Source: Bifidobacterium phasiani
Lineage (GTDB): Bacteria > Actinomycetota > Actinomycetes > Actinomycetales > Bifidobacteriaceae
Direction: 5' to 3'
DNA: 33,094 nucleotides
NCBI RefSeq assembly: GCF_019331775.1
Contig: NZ_JAHBBD010000026.1
Location: 1 to 33,094 of the forward strand
Positions within the stretch are counted from its first letter, which is position 1, and every line of letters starts with the position of its first letter. Positions 1 through 8,100 of this stretch are shown piece after piece. The notes under the pieces were generated by a model. That model did no database searches, was not told where the DNA came from, and worked only from the letters and a program-made list of their open reading frames with translations. A program made the translations under genes and the position numbers.

Positions 1-43
1 AACAACGCATCCCCGTCGAACCTGTTAAACTCGCGTACAGGCC

Positions 44-526
44 GTGAGACATCTTCGGTTATCTTCTTCACAACCAACCATGATGCCCCACGGCTCTCCC
101 ATCACACACACGAAAACCGGAAGAGCCAGTTATGAGGATGTGCGCAAGACCCCGGCTGAGTTCTCACAAGGCGCTCTTGATCTCGACGAGGACAACACCA
201 AAGAGGGACGTTCGTCGCTTGATTTGCTGTTCGAGTGTCTGCCGACATTCCAGCTGCCGTATACGTCCAGCATCGAAACTTTGTCGGGTGAACCGTTCGA
301 TGGCTATACGGTGTACAGCGTGAACGATGGCCAGCTGCTGGCATGCTTCGATGCAGATATTCCCGAGTCGTTGATTCGTGGCATGGCGGACTTTGATCCG
401 AAGCCGTCGTATGTGGTGGTGGCGGAGAAGAGTCTGCCGGATAGCGCTGCACGCACGAATTTCGCCGAGATCTTCAAGCAGTCGGCGAACGCACTTGAGG
501 GGCAGACGCAGGTCCGTATCATCTAA
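44..526 (+). pseudogene. C-terminal remnant of type III restriction-modification methyltransferase (Mod)
   Basis: The reading frame from about residue 29 (near base 128) to the stop resembles the C-terminal tail of type III Mod subunits: YEDVRKTPAEFSQ corresponds to the FKDVYYTPAEY-type segment, followed by SSLDLLFECL, then GQLLACFDADIPESLIRGMA, and a final ARTNFAEIFKQ...VRII. The methyltransferase catalytic motifs (DPPY and the AdoMet site) are absent. Residues 1-28 do not look like Mod, and an in-frame stop lies at 26-28, so the homology begins abruptly. The stop codon and an AAAGGGG ribosome site lead straight into res at 538, as in an intact mod-res operon. The remnant cannot methylate DNA itself. 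A frameshifted or rearranged mod lying to the left of the window cannot be excluded. Confidence 0.66.
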
Positions 527-537
527 AGGGGCTGGGT

Positions 538-3500
538 ATGAAGTTCGAGTTTTCGCAGTACCAGTATCAGACGGACGCGGCGAACGCGGTATGTGACGTG
601 TTCGAGGGCCAGCCCAGGCATGAGGGTGTGAACTATATCCGCGATGTGGGCGTGCGCAGCCGTGACATCCGCCAGGACCAGACCAACCGTGGCGCGAAAC
701 TGTTCGACGCTTCCGAGATGGATGACGACACGGGTTATCGCAACGCGGACTTGGAGTTGACCTCCGAACAGCTACTCGCGAACATCCGTGGTATCCAGAA
801 CCGGCAGGATCTGGTGGCGTCGAAGCATTTGTTCGCCAAACCGTTGGGTGCGGTGAGTCTGGATGTGGAGATGGAAACGGGCACGGGCAAGACGTTCGTG
901 TATACGAAGACGATGTTCGAGCTGAACCGCCGGTATGGGTGGACCAAGTTCATCATTGTGGTGCCGTCCATCGCGATCCGTGAGGGCGTGGCCAAGTCGT
1001 TGGAGTTGACCGCCGATTATTTCTACACGTCCGGCCGTGATGGCAACGAAGGCTACGGTAAAAAGCTCAACTGGTTCGTGTACAACTCGTCGAACCTCAA
1101 CGAGTTGGACTCGTTCGCCCAGTCGTCGGATATCAGTGTGATGGTCATCAATATGCAGGCGTTCAACGCGTCGATGAAGGAGGGCGGGCGCAGCAAGGAG
1201 TCGCGCATTATCTTCTCGGAGCGTGATGAGTTCGGCTCCCGCCGGCCTATCGACGTGATCAGCGCCCTGCGGCCGATCGTGATTCTGGATGAGCCGCAGA
1301 AGATGGGTGGCAAGGCCACGCAGGACGGTATCCGCCAGTTCAACCCGTTGTTCGCGTTGCATTATTCGGCCACGCACCGGGAAAAGCATGATCTCGTGTA
1401 TTCGTTGGATGCGTTGGACGCTTATAACCAGCGGTTGGTCAAGCGCATCGAGGTCAAGGGCTTCGAGCTGCATAACATGCGTGGTACCGACGGCTACCTG
1501 TACTTGCAGGACATCATCGTGTCGAAGAACAGGCCGCCGATCGCGCGCATCGAATACAAGAAGCTCTCCGCCGTCGGCGGCGTGACCACCGCCGTCGGCT
1601 CGTTCAATGAGAACGATGATTTGCATCCCGCTTCCGGAGGGCTGGAGGCCTACCGTGACGGTTGGCGCATCGCGCCGGATGGGATCGTGCCCGATCAGGA
1701 TGATCAGCTCGGCTATGTGAGGTTCCTGAACGGTGAGACCCTGCGCAAGGGGCAGGTGCTCAACGATGGTTCCGAGGCGGACATGCGGCGCATCCAGATC
1801 CGCGAGACGATCCTCTCGCATCTGCAGAAGGAGGAACACTTGTGGGCTCGGGGCATCAAGTGCCTGAGCCTGTTCTTCATCGACGAGGTCGCCAAATACC
1901 GTCAGTATGACGAGGAGGGCAACGAGGTCGACGGCGAGTATGCGAGGATCTTCGAGGAGGAATACGATCGCTGCGTGCAATGGTTCCTCCAGGGGCGGCT
2001 GGACGACGGCCATGGCTATCTCGCTTGGCTGCGCACCACGTGGGGCCACAGCGTGCACAAGGGGTATTTCAGCATCGACAAGCACGGTCGTTCCATCGAC
2101 TCGAAGCTCAAGCGTGGGTCGGATGAGAGCGACGACGTGAACGCCTACGACCTGATCCTGAAGAACAAGGAACGTCTGTTGAGCTTCGAGGAGCCGACCC
2201 GGTTCATCTTCAGCCATTCCGCCCTGCGCGAGGGCTGGGACAACCCGAACGTGTTCCAGATCTGCACGCTCAAGCACTCGGATAACGAGATCAGCAAACG
2301 CCAGGAGGTCGGGCGCGGACTGCGCCTGTGTGTCAACAAGGACGGTGTACGCCAGGACCTGAACGTGCTTGGCGAGGGCGCCGTGCAGGAGGTCAACCTG
2401 CTGACCGTGATCGCCTCGGAGAGTTACGAGAAGTTCGCCGAAGCCCTGCAGAAGGACATCAGGAGCGAACTGCGCGACCGTCCGGTCAGGATCGACAACG
2501 CGTTCCTCAGCAAGGTCAGCATCCCGGCCGAACAGCTCGGCCCCGGATACGAGGGCGTCGATCCGGTCACGTTCACGCCGGAGGAATCCAACACCGTGTA
2601 CCTGCGGCTCTACAAGCACGACTTTATCGACGAGAGCGGCAAACTCACCGATAAGTTCGCCGAACAAGGGCTGGACGGGGAATTCGTGGCCGCATTGCCC
2701 GCACCGTTGCAGGACAAGATCCCGGCTGTCGAGATCGTCTTGAAGTCGGTGCTGGAGAACGTCACCGGCGTGATCGTCGGCAACGCGCTCAAACGGAAGA
2801 TCGGCCGCAACGACCTGAACGCCAATTTCCAGAAGAAGGAGTTCCAGGAGCTCTGGAAGCGCATCAACCACAAGTACGCGTACACCGTGCACTTCAACGA
2901 CGACGAACTGGTCAGGAACGCGGTCAGGGAGATTGATTCCAAGCTCGTGGTGGCCAAGCTCTCGTACACCGTCACCAAGGGCATCCAACGCCGGGAGGCG
3001 TTCCGTGCGGATCTGGCCGTGGGCCAGCACTTCAAGCGCGAGACGAACGGCAGCTACACGCGCGACCTCGACATCGACGCGACCAACGGCGTCAAATACG
3101 ACCTGCTCGGCGAGATCGCCCAGGCCGCGACCATCACCCGGCGTTGCGCCGCGAGGATCCTCAAGGGTATCCGGCCGGACAAGTTCCGCATGTTCCGGGA
3201 CAACCCGGAGCAGTTCATCGCCAAGGTCAGCCGTCTGATCATCGAGCAGAAGGCCGCGATGATCGTGGACCACATCAGCTACGACCGGATCCAAGGCGAA
3301 TACGATTCCACCATCTTCGTCAACGCGGGCGGGCGCGACGAGACCGACGCCATCCGGGTCAGCAAATGCGTGCAGGACTGGGTGTTCCCCGACGGAGATC
3401 CCCGGAAGGGTGTGGAGGCGCAATTCACCCGAGGGCTCGAAGCCGCTTCCGAAGTCGCGGTCTACGCCAAGCTGCCGCGCGGCTTCCAAATCCCCACGCC

Positions 3501-3741
3501 GGTCGGCAACTACGCGCCCGACTGGGCGGTCGCCTTCCGTGAGGACAGTGGTTTGAAGCACATCTTCTTTGTCGCCGAAACCAAAGGCGACATGAGCTCG
3601 CTGGAACTGCGCACCGTGGAAGCCAGCAAGATCGCATGCGCCAAACGCCTCTTCAACGATCTGCAGTTGGCGGACGACGTCCGCTACGAACAGGCCGTCA
3701 CCTACGAGGATCTCCTCGATCAGGTGAAGGCACTGCAATAG
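538..3741 (+). CDS. Type III restriction endonuclease, Res subunit
   Basis: This is the 1067-residue restriction and translocation subunit of a type III system, which cuts DNA in complex with Mod. Visible motifs are helicase motif I METGTGKT (about residues 112-120), the Walker B variant ILDEPQK typical of Res (about 250), motif III SAT (about 276), motif V LREGWDNPNVFQ (about 563) and motif VI RQEVGRGLRL (about 588). A C-terminal PD-(D/E)xK nuclease follows, with PDWAVAF (about 995) and FFVAETKG (about 1014). The length is usual for the family and there is no internal stop. The start follows AAAGGGG at a spacing of 6. The gene is translationally close to the mod remnant at 44-526. Codon use, especially in the first half, has more A/T at third positions than the chromosomal genes to the right, which fits acquisition by transfer. 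Without a functional Mod it would be expected to be inactive, because Mod supplies target recognition. Confidence 0.93.
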   Translation: MKFEFSQYQYQTDAANAVCDVFEGQPRHEGVNYIRDVGVRSRDIRQDQTNRGAKLFDASEMDDDTGYRNADLELTSEQLLANIRGIQNRQDLVASKHLFAKPLGAVSLDVEMETGTGKTFVYTKTMFELNRRYGWTKFIIVVPSIAIREGVAKSLELTADYFYTSGRDGNEGYGKKLNWFVYNSSNLNELDSFAQSSDISVMVINMQAFNASMKEGGRSKESRIIFSERDEFGSRRPIDVISALRPIVILDEPQKMGGKATQDGIRQFNPLFALHYSATHREKHDLVYSLDALDAYNQRLVKRIEVKGFELHNMRGTDGYLYLQDIIVSKNRPPIARIEYKKLSAVGGVTTAVGSFNENDDLHPASGGLEAYRDGWRIAPDGIVPDQDDQLGYVRFLNGETLRKGQVLNDGSEADMRRIQIRETILSHLQKEEHLWARGIKCLSLFFIDEVAKYRQYDEEGNEVDGEYARIFEEEYDRCVQWFLQGRLDDGHGYLAWLRTTWGHSVHKGYFSIDKHGRSIDSKLKRGSDESDDVNAYDLILKNKERLLSFEEPTRFIFSHSALREGWDNPNVFQICTLKHSDNEISKRQEVGRGLRLCVNKDGVRQDLNVLGEGAVQEVNLLTVIASESYEKFAEALQKDIRSELRDRPVRIDNAFLSKVSIPAEQLGPGYEGVDPVTFTPEESNTVYLRLYKHDFIDESGKLTDKFAEQGLDGEFVAALPAPLQDKIPAVEIVLKSVLENVTGVIVGNALKRKIGRNDLNANFQKKEFQELWKRINHKYAYTVHFNDDELVRNAVREIDSKLVVAKLSYTVTKGIQRREAFRADLAVGQHFKRETNGSYTRDLDIDATNGVKYDLLGEIAQAATITRRCAARILKGIRPDKFRMFRDNPEQFIAKVSRLIIEQKAAMIVDHISYDRIQGEYDSTIFVNAGGRDETDAIRVSKCVQDWVFPDGDPRKGVEAQFTRGLEAASEVAVYAKLPRGFQIPTPVGNYAPDWAVAFREDSGLKHIFFVAETKGDMSSLELRTVEASKIACAKRLFNDLQLADDVRYEQAVTYEDLLDQVKALQ

Positions 3742-3773
3742 CACCACTATCGCGGATACAGGACGGAGGAGAA

Positions 3774-3818
3774 ATGCCAGGGCACACGATAACTGCCTCA
3801 ATAGGCGCGGCGCACTGA
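3774..3818 (+). other. 14-codon ORF behind a strong ribosome site; possible truncated gene start
   Basis: A perfect GGAGGAG (3765-3771) sits two bases before an ATG, 33 bases after the res stop, but the frame closes after 14 codons (MPGHTITASIGAAH). The ribosome site is better than those of most genes here, so this may be the stump of a third gene of the restriction island that was cut off when the island end formed. It could also be chance. No homology is claimed. Confidence 0.3.
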
Positions 3819-3833
3819 ACGTGTCCGCGTACG

Positions 3834-3855
3834 AAATCGGGTACAAATCGGGTAC
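3834..3855 (+). repeat. Tandem 11-bp repeat near the island end
   Basis: AAATCGGGTAC occurs twice head to tail (3834-3844 and 3845-3855). AACAGCG follows at 3868-3874 and 3878-3884, and again at 3961-3967. GTGTCCG-TACG words occur at 3821-3833 and 3884-3894. Such clusters beside a tRNA-type core resemble arm-type sites bound by tyrosine integrases. That role is an inference, since no integrase lies in the window. Confidence 0.45.
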
Positions 3856-3988
3856 ATTGCTACTCTCAACAGCGCCTAACAGCGTGTCCGTACGCAAAGC
3901 TAGGATGGCTTCAAAACGTTGAAAAATAGCCAAAAAGGTGGTTGACGCATGACAGTGCAAAACAGCGCAAAAACCACCCGTTATAGCA

Positions 3989-4020
3989 AGGGGTCGCGGG
4001 TTCAAGTCCCGCCGGCCCGA
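3989..4020 (+). other. tRNA 3'-end fragment, probable attachment-site core
   Basis: The segment has a proper T arm: stem GCGGG (3996-4000), loop TTCAAGT (4001-4007) and stem CCCGC (4008-4012). The 3' acceptor strand CGGCCCG (4013-4019) and discriminator A (4020) follow, with no encoded CCA. The matching 5' acceptor CGGGCCG and the D and anticodon arms are absent upstream, so this is not an intact tRNA gene. A duplicated tRNA 3' end is the normal footprint of an integrative element at its distal attachment site; the intact tRNA should lie at the other end of the island. The complementary strand translates to the familiar spurious peptide GPAGLEPATP. Confidence 0.72.
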
Positions 4021-4028
4021 CCGGACTA

Positions 4029-4065
4029 GGGGCGGAACCCATCGGGTTCCGCCCCTTTCTCGTTT
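4029..4065 (+). terminator. Intrinsic terminator after the tRNA fragment
   Basis: A perfect 12-bp stem GGGGCGGAACCC / GGGTTCCGCCCC (4029-4040 and 4044-4055) with loop ATC is followed by TTTCTCGTTT. It probably belonged to the original tRNA gene and now insulates the chromosome from transcription out of the island. Confidence 0.85.
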
Positions 4066-4098
4066 CCGACGCGTTCACGCGCCATCGCCGCATCAATA

Positions 4099-4216
4099 CC
4101 AGCGTCGGCAACCGCGCAGAAGCGGCGCCTGCGGTGCTACGGAACCGACACTGGGACGGGCCCAGCGTCGGGTAAAACGCACACGCGACCCTGTTTATCA
4201 ACCAAAACCGACGCTG
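4099..4216. repeat. Two 9-bp inverted-repeat units with a 63-bp period
   Basis: CAGCGTCGG occurs at 4100-4108 and 4163-4171. Its reverse complement CCGAC(A/G)CTG occurs at 4145-4153 (one mismatch) and 4208-4216. The four words alternate in orientation. Both units have the same geometry, 9-base arms around a 36-base spacer, repeating every 63 bases, while the spacers themselves differ. The inner pair (4145-4155 with 4161-4171) can also fold into an 11-bp hairpin with one G-U pair and a 5-base loop. The function is unknown. Confidence 0.55.
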
Positions 4217-4430
4217 ACAGTCACGCGGTACCATAGGGGGAACTGGGCCGGGCACAGCACGACGGCGTGCCTGCCGCCACGCACGCCACGGACGCGATGA
4301 ATGCGGCGGACATCACGGACAGGACGCACCACACGCGTGACGGCCACCACGGGCGTGACGGACGCGACACGCGCCGCGGCCGCGGCGATCGCACGGCAAA
4401 CCGAAAGCGGCGATAAGGAAACGAGCAACG

Positions 4431-5247
4431 ATGACGGGCATACCGTTCTGCGGCGACATCCATGACAAGGCGGCCTCGGTGCGTCCGGTCGTCGAGCGGC
4501 GGCTCGAGCAGCACCGGCGCCGACACGCTGGTGCTGCTCGGCGATCTGCTCAACGACTGGTGGATGACCGCGCCGGAGGAGACGGCCGCGTTCGCCGCGC
4601 TGGCGGAGGCGATCGACGCATGGCGCGCCGCCGGCGTCACCGTGCACGTGCTGCCGGGCAACCACGACCTCATCTACATGATGCCGCAGGACTCGCCGGA
4701 GGCGCACCGCATGCGGGCCTGCAGCCCCGGCTATCTGCCGGGCGCGCACCGCGCCGTCCACGACCTGCTGCGCGCCCTGGACCCGCGCATCGCCTTCGGT
4801 CTGACGCTGCCCGGCGGCGTCCCCCTGCTGTGCACCCATGCCGGGCTCACCGCCGGGTGGATCCGGTGGTCGGCCCGGGTGCCGGGCACGCCCGCGCCGG
4901 CGGACGCGCCCTCGATCGCCGCCTGGCTGGACGAAGGGTTCGCGGCCCGGCCGATGGCCTTCGCCGAGCGCGTGGGGACGGCCCGCTACGGCGGCCACCG
5001 CACCGGCATCAGCCCGGTGTGGGCGGACCGCGGCGAGCTCGTCGCCGACCCCGCGCCCGGCATCGTCCAGGTGGTCGGACACACCCCCGTGCGCACGGTG
5101 ACGCGGCACGGCGGGGACCTGTGGTTCTGCGACACCATGTCGACCCTCCGCACCGGCGCGCCGATCGGGGACGGCTCGATGCTGCACCTCGACATCGGCT
5201 CGGGACGGTTCACGGCAATCACCGCCGAGTCCACGCCGTTGCCTTAG
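4431..5247 (+). pseudogene. Metallophosphoesterase with a single-base frameshift
   Basis: This is a calcineurin-like metallophosphoesterase split over two frames. The first frame starts at ATG 4431 behind AAGGAA (4415-4420) and gives the metal motif FCGDIHDK. The second frame, open to the stop at 5245-5247, supplies LVLLGDLLND, LPGNHD, CTHAG and VVGHTPVRT, so all five metal-site blocks are present. Removing one base near C4518 joins the frames as EQHRADTLVLLGD, which looks like the natural family sequence. The gene is therefore a recent pseudogene, or it carries a sequencing error. The substrate cannot be told from sequence; the family includes phosphoprotein and dinucleotide phosphatases. 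The next gene follows 68 bases later on the same strand. Confidence 0.75.
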
Positions 5248-5315
5248 CATGGTCCTTAAGCACTTAGCATGGTGTGTGACGCACGTGCACGAACCGACGG
5301 CAGGCAGGGGAGGCG

Positions 5316-6506
5316 ATGACGGTGAGGCGGCACTTCGGACGACGCATGACGTTGCGGGAACGGCTCGCACGGTGGGGCCGCATCGACCCGACGATCCTGT
5401 TCTTCGCCATCCTGGTGGGCCAGTACGCGCTGCTGGTCGCGGCGCTGATCGCCCTGTACCGGGTCTCGCTGACCTCGCCGCTCATCACCCCGCTCTCGCT
5501 CGACACCTCGGATATGTGGATGGTCACCGCGACGGCGCTGGCCTGCGGCCTCGGCGGGTACCTGTACCTCGAGGAGGCGGGCGACCACGCGATCGCGACC
5601 TCGCTGCAGGCGCTGTGCCTGCTGCTCGGCCAGACGGCGACCGGCGTGGTCCTGGGCGGGGGGTGGCCGGCCACCGCGGCGTGGATCGTGCTCGCGCTGC
5701 TGTGGTTCGGCATCCGCGCGCACCTGGCGTTCCTGGCCTGGTACACGCCGGACATGCCGTTCCGCTACGTGTGGCGGCGGTGGCGGCGCGAGCGCCGGCT
5801 CTTCCGCGAGCGCGTCGAGCGCTGCGCGGACCGCGGCATCGCCCTGCAGCCGGGCGTGTGGATGAACGAGACGTACCGGCTCGAGCCGCAGGACGACTGG
5901 GAGCGCCGGCAGTTCGACGAGCACTACGCGACCTGCGCGCGCATCCTGGCGATGCCGGGCGACGGCTCGGGCAACACCCTGAACTGGAACGAGCTGGACG
6001 ACGCGGACAAGACCCTGCGCATCAAGGCGCTGTTCCATGAGATCTGCCGGTTCGCCGGCGTCGCCCCCTCGACGTTCCTCATCCTCGAGGACAGCATCGA
6101 GGCGGACTGCCGCCTCCAGTACGACGCGGTGTTCGACATCCACACGGTGCTCGCCAACCGCACGCGGATGCTCGGGCTGCCGATGACCGACCTGGTCCTC
6201 GAGCTGACCGGCAAGATCGCGACGATCTTCATCGCCCTGTCCTACGACGACCCCAAGCTCGCCTGGGCGTACGGCGGCACGCGGATGCCGGCCGACATGA
6301 ACGACGACGAGGAGCGGTACTACCTGGCGCACGTCTCGATGCTGGAGAAGCTGGGGCGCTCACCGAGGGACGCGGAGGACGCGCGCATCCTCGTCGACGA
6401 CTACTGGCTGCGCGAGGTGAAGGGACGCGAGATGTCCCGCATCCTCGACGCCGTCGAGCGGCTGTCGGCGCCGGTCGACGACGCGCCGGCGCCCGTCGTG
6501 CACTGA
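5316..6506 (+). CDS. Unknown membrane protein with four N-terminal helices and a soluble C-terminal domain
   Basis: I do not recognise this 396-residue protein. It starts at ATG 5316 behind GGGGAGG (5307-5313). Four hydrophobic segments cover about residues 26-48, 67-87, 92-112 and 118-145. A strongly basic stretch follows (RYVWRRWRRERRLFRERVER, about 149-168), fitting a cytoplasmic side, then a charged, apparently soluble domain of about 220 residues. That domain holds segments such as LFHEICRFAG and LELTGKIATIFIALSYDD, but no catalytic motif I can name. It lies just downstream of the broken phosphoesterase and may have formed a pair with it. Base composition matches the chromosomal genes. 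Confidence 0.8.
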   Translation: MTVRRHFGRRMTLRERLARWGRIDPTILFFAILVGQYALLVAALIALYRVSLTSPLITPLSLDTSDMWMVTATALACGLGGYLYLEEAGDHAIATSLQALCLLLGQTATGVVLGGGWPATAAWIVLALLWFGIRAHLAFLAWYTPDMPFRYVWRRWRRERRLFRERVERCADRGIALQPGVWMNETYRLEPQDDWERRQFDEHYATCARILAMPGDGSGNTLNWNELDDADKTLRIKALFHEICRFAGVAPSTFLILEDSIEADCRLQYDAVFDIHTVLANRTRMLGLPMTDLVLELTGKIATIFIALSYDDPKLAWAYGGTRMPADMNDDEERYYLAHVSMLEKLGRSPRDAEDARILVDDYWLREVKGREMSRILDAVERLSAPVDDAPAPVVH

Positions 6507-6641
6507 CCCGCCGCCGACGCGTCAGGCCTTCACGGATTATTCACCAGCCGCGCGCCTGCGTACCCCCGTGCGCGGGCGATCGCCGCTAGACTGGTGTCTT
6601 GTCGATTCCGTGAAGGGTGTTACTTACGAAAGGTGAGGAAC

Positions 6642-8072
6642 GTGAACGACGTGTTCGAGCATTCAGCGCAGAAGATGAAGGCTCAGGGGATGAGCGACAC
6701 CGCCATCGCCCAGTTCAAGCGGCTGTACGACGTGTGGCGGGGGGAGGAGGCCACCAGCTGGATCCGCGAGGAGGACGTGGAGCCGCTGACCGGGGTGCCG
6801 AGCTTCCACGACGTGTACCGCACCATCGACCACGACAAGGCCGTGGACGCGTTCGCCAGGACCGCGTTCCTCAAGCTCAACGGCGGCCTGGGCACCTCGA
6901 TGGGCCTGGAGTGCGCGAAGTCGCTGCTGCCGGTGCGCCGCCACAAGGCCAAGCAGATGCGGTTCATCGACATCATCCTCGGCCAGGTCATCACGGCGCG
7001 CACCCGTCTGGGCGTCGAGCTGCCGCTGACGCTGATGAACTCGTTCCGCACCTCGCACGACACGATGAAGGTGATCCAGGCCAACCGCCGGTTCTCGCAG
7101 GACGGCGTCCCGGTCGAGATCATCCAGCACGTCGAGCCCAAGATCGTGGCGGAGACCGGCGAGCCGGTGTCCTTCCCCGACAACCCGGAGCTCGAGTGGT
7201 GCCCGCCGGGCCACGGCGACCTGTTCTCCACGATCTGGGAGTCCGGCCTGCTGGACCGGCTCGAGGAGCGCGGCTTCAGGTACCTGTTCATCTCGAACTC
7301 CGACAACCTCGGCGCGCGCCCGTCGCGCACGCTGGCGCAGCATTTCGAGAACACCGGCGCCCCGTTCATGGTCGAGGTGGCCACCCGCACCTACGCGGAC
7401 CGCAAGGGCGGGCACATCGTGCGCGACCGGGCCACCGGCCGGCTGCTGCTGCGCGAGATGAGCCAGGTCCACCCCGACGACAGGGCCGAGGCCCAGGACA
7501 TCGGCAAGCACCCGTACTTCAACACCAACAGCATCTGGGTGCGCGTCGACGCGCTGAAGGCCAAGCTCGCCGAGTACGGCGGCGTGCTGCCGCTGCCGGT
7601 GATCCGCAACTTCAAGACCGTGGACCCCACCGACCCGGACACCGAGCGGGTCGTGCAGCTCGAGACGGCGATGGGCGCGGCGATCAGCCTGTTCGAGGGC
7701 GCCATCTGCGTGCAGGTGGACCGCATGCGCTTCCTGCCGGTGAAGACGACGAACGACCTGTTCATCATGCGCTCCGACCGCTTCCATCTCACGGATTCCT
7801 ACGAGATGGAGGACGGCAACTACATCTTCCCGAACGTCGACCTCGACCCACGGTACTACAAGAACATCAACGACTTCAACGAGCGCTTCCCGTACTCGGT
7901 GCCCTCGCTGGCCGCGGCGAATTCGGTCACGGTCCGCGGCGACTGGACCTTCGGCCAGAACGTCGTGATGTTCGCCGACGCCGTGCTCGAGGACAACGGC
8001 CGGCCCAGCTACGTGCCGAACGGCGAATACGTCGGCCCGCAGGGCATCGAGCCCGACGACTGGATGTTCTGA
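6642..8072 (+). CDS. ugpA: UTP--glucose-1-phosphate uridylyltransferase, UDPGP (eukaryote-like) family
   Basis: The enzyme makes UDP-glucose from UTP and glucose-1-phosphate for galactose (Leloir and lacto-N-biose) metabolism and for glycan synthesis. The product is 476 residues. The nucleotide-binding signature LNGGLGTSMG lies at about residue 78, SNSDNLGA follows in the middle, and VKTTNDLFIMRSDRF lies near 367. The C-terminal part has the beta-helix character of UDPGP enzymes rather than bacterial GalU. I place the start at GTG 6642, preceded by GAAAGGTGAGG (6628-6638); a longer frame from 6594 lacks a ribosome site and reads unlike the family. Downstream lies the PafBC-type regulator, with its own leader of about 140 bases. 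The family is certain; the symbol follows usage in bifidobacteria. Confidence 0.92.
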   Translation: MNDVFEHSAQKMKAQGMSDTAIAQFKRLYDVWRGEEATSWIREEDVEPLTGVPSFHDVYRTIDHDKAVDAFARTAFLKLNGGLGTSMGLECAKSLLPVRRHKAKQMRFIDIILGQVITARTRLGVELPLTLMNSFRTSHDTMKVIQANRRFSQDGVPVEIIQHVEPKIVAETGEPVSFPDNPELEWCPPGHGDLFSTIWESGLLDRLEERGFRYLFISNSDNLGARPSRTLAQHFENTGAPFMVEVATRTYADRKGGHIVRDRATGRLLLREMSQVHPDDRAEAQDIGKHPYFNTNSIWVRVDALKAKLAEYGGVLPLPVIRNFKTVDPTDPDTERVVQLETAMGAAISLFEGAICVQVDRMRFLPVKTTNDLFIMRSDRFHLTDSYEMEDGNYIFPNVDLDPRYYKNINDFNERFPYSVPSLAAANSVTVRGDWTFGQNVVMFADAVLEDNGRPSYVPNGEYVGPQGIEPDDWMF

Positions 8073-8100
8073 GACGCTATGCCGACGAAGAAATGGCGAC

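Larger units (their letters stand above)
3742..4430. other. Gene-free junction between restriction island and chromosome
   Basis: About 690 bases without a convincing gene. From left to right it contains the 14-codon stub, a tandem 11-base repeat, repeated AACAGCG words, an inverted repeat GGTGGTT/AACCACC (3937-3943 and 3972-3978), a tRNA 3' fragment (3989-4020), an intrinsic terminator (4029-4065), and four alternating copies of a 9-base word (4100-4216). The stretch 4260-4410 is GACG/CACG-rich and shows no coding signal. Open frames here on both strands match no family and read through the tRNA fragment. Confidence 0.6.

Noticed and set aside
772..4005. 1077-residue open frame antisense to res
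   Set aside because: It is a mirror of the high-GC coding strand, with repetitive Val/Leu/Asp/Arg composition and no domain; res on the + strand has all motifs.
3920..4020. Complete tRNA gene
   Set aside because: No 5' acceptor strand, D arm or canonical anticodon stem can be drawn upstream of the T arm.
3911..4255. 114-residue - strand frame containing GPAGLEPATP
   Set aside because: This peptide is the well-known spurious antisense translation of a tRNA T arm and acceptor end; the frame has no other support.
4431..5247. Programmed frameshift in the phosphoesterase
   Set aside because: No slippery heptamer, stop-associated shift site or downstream pseudoknot is apparent near 4518; mutation or sequencing error is simpler.
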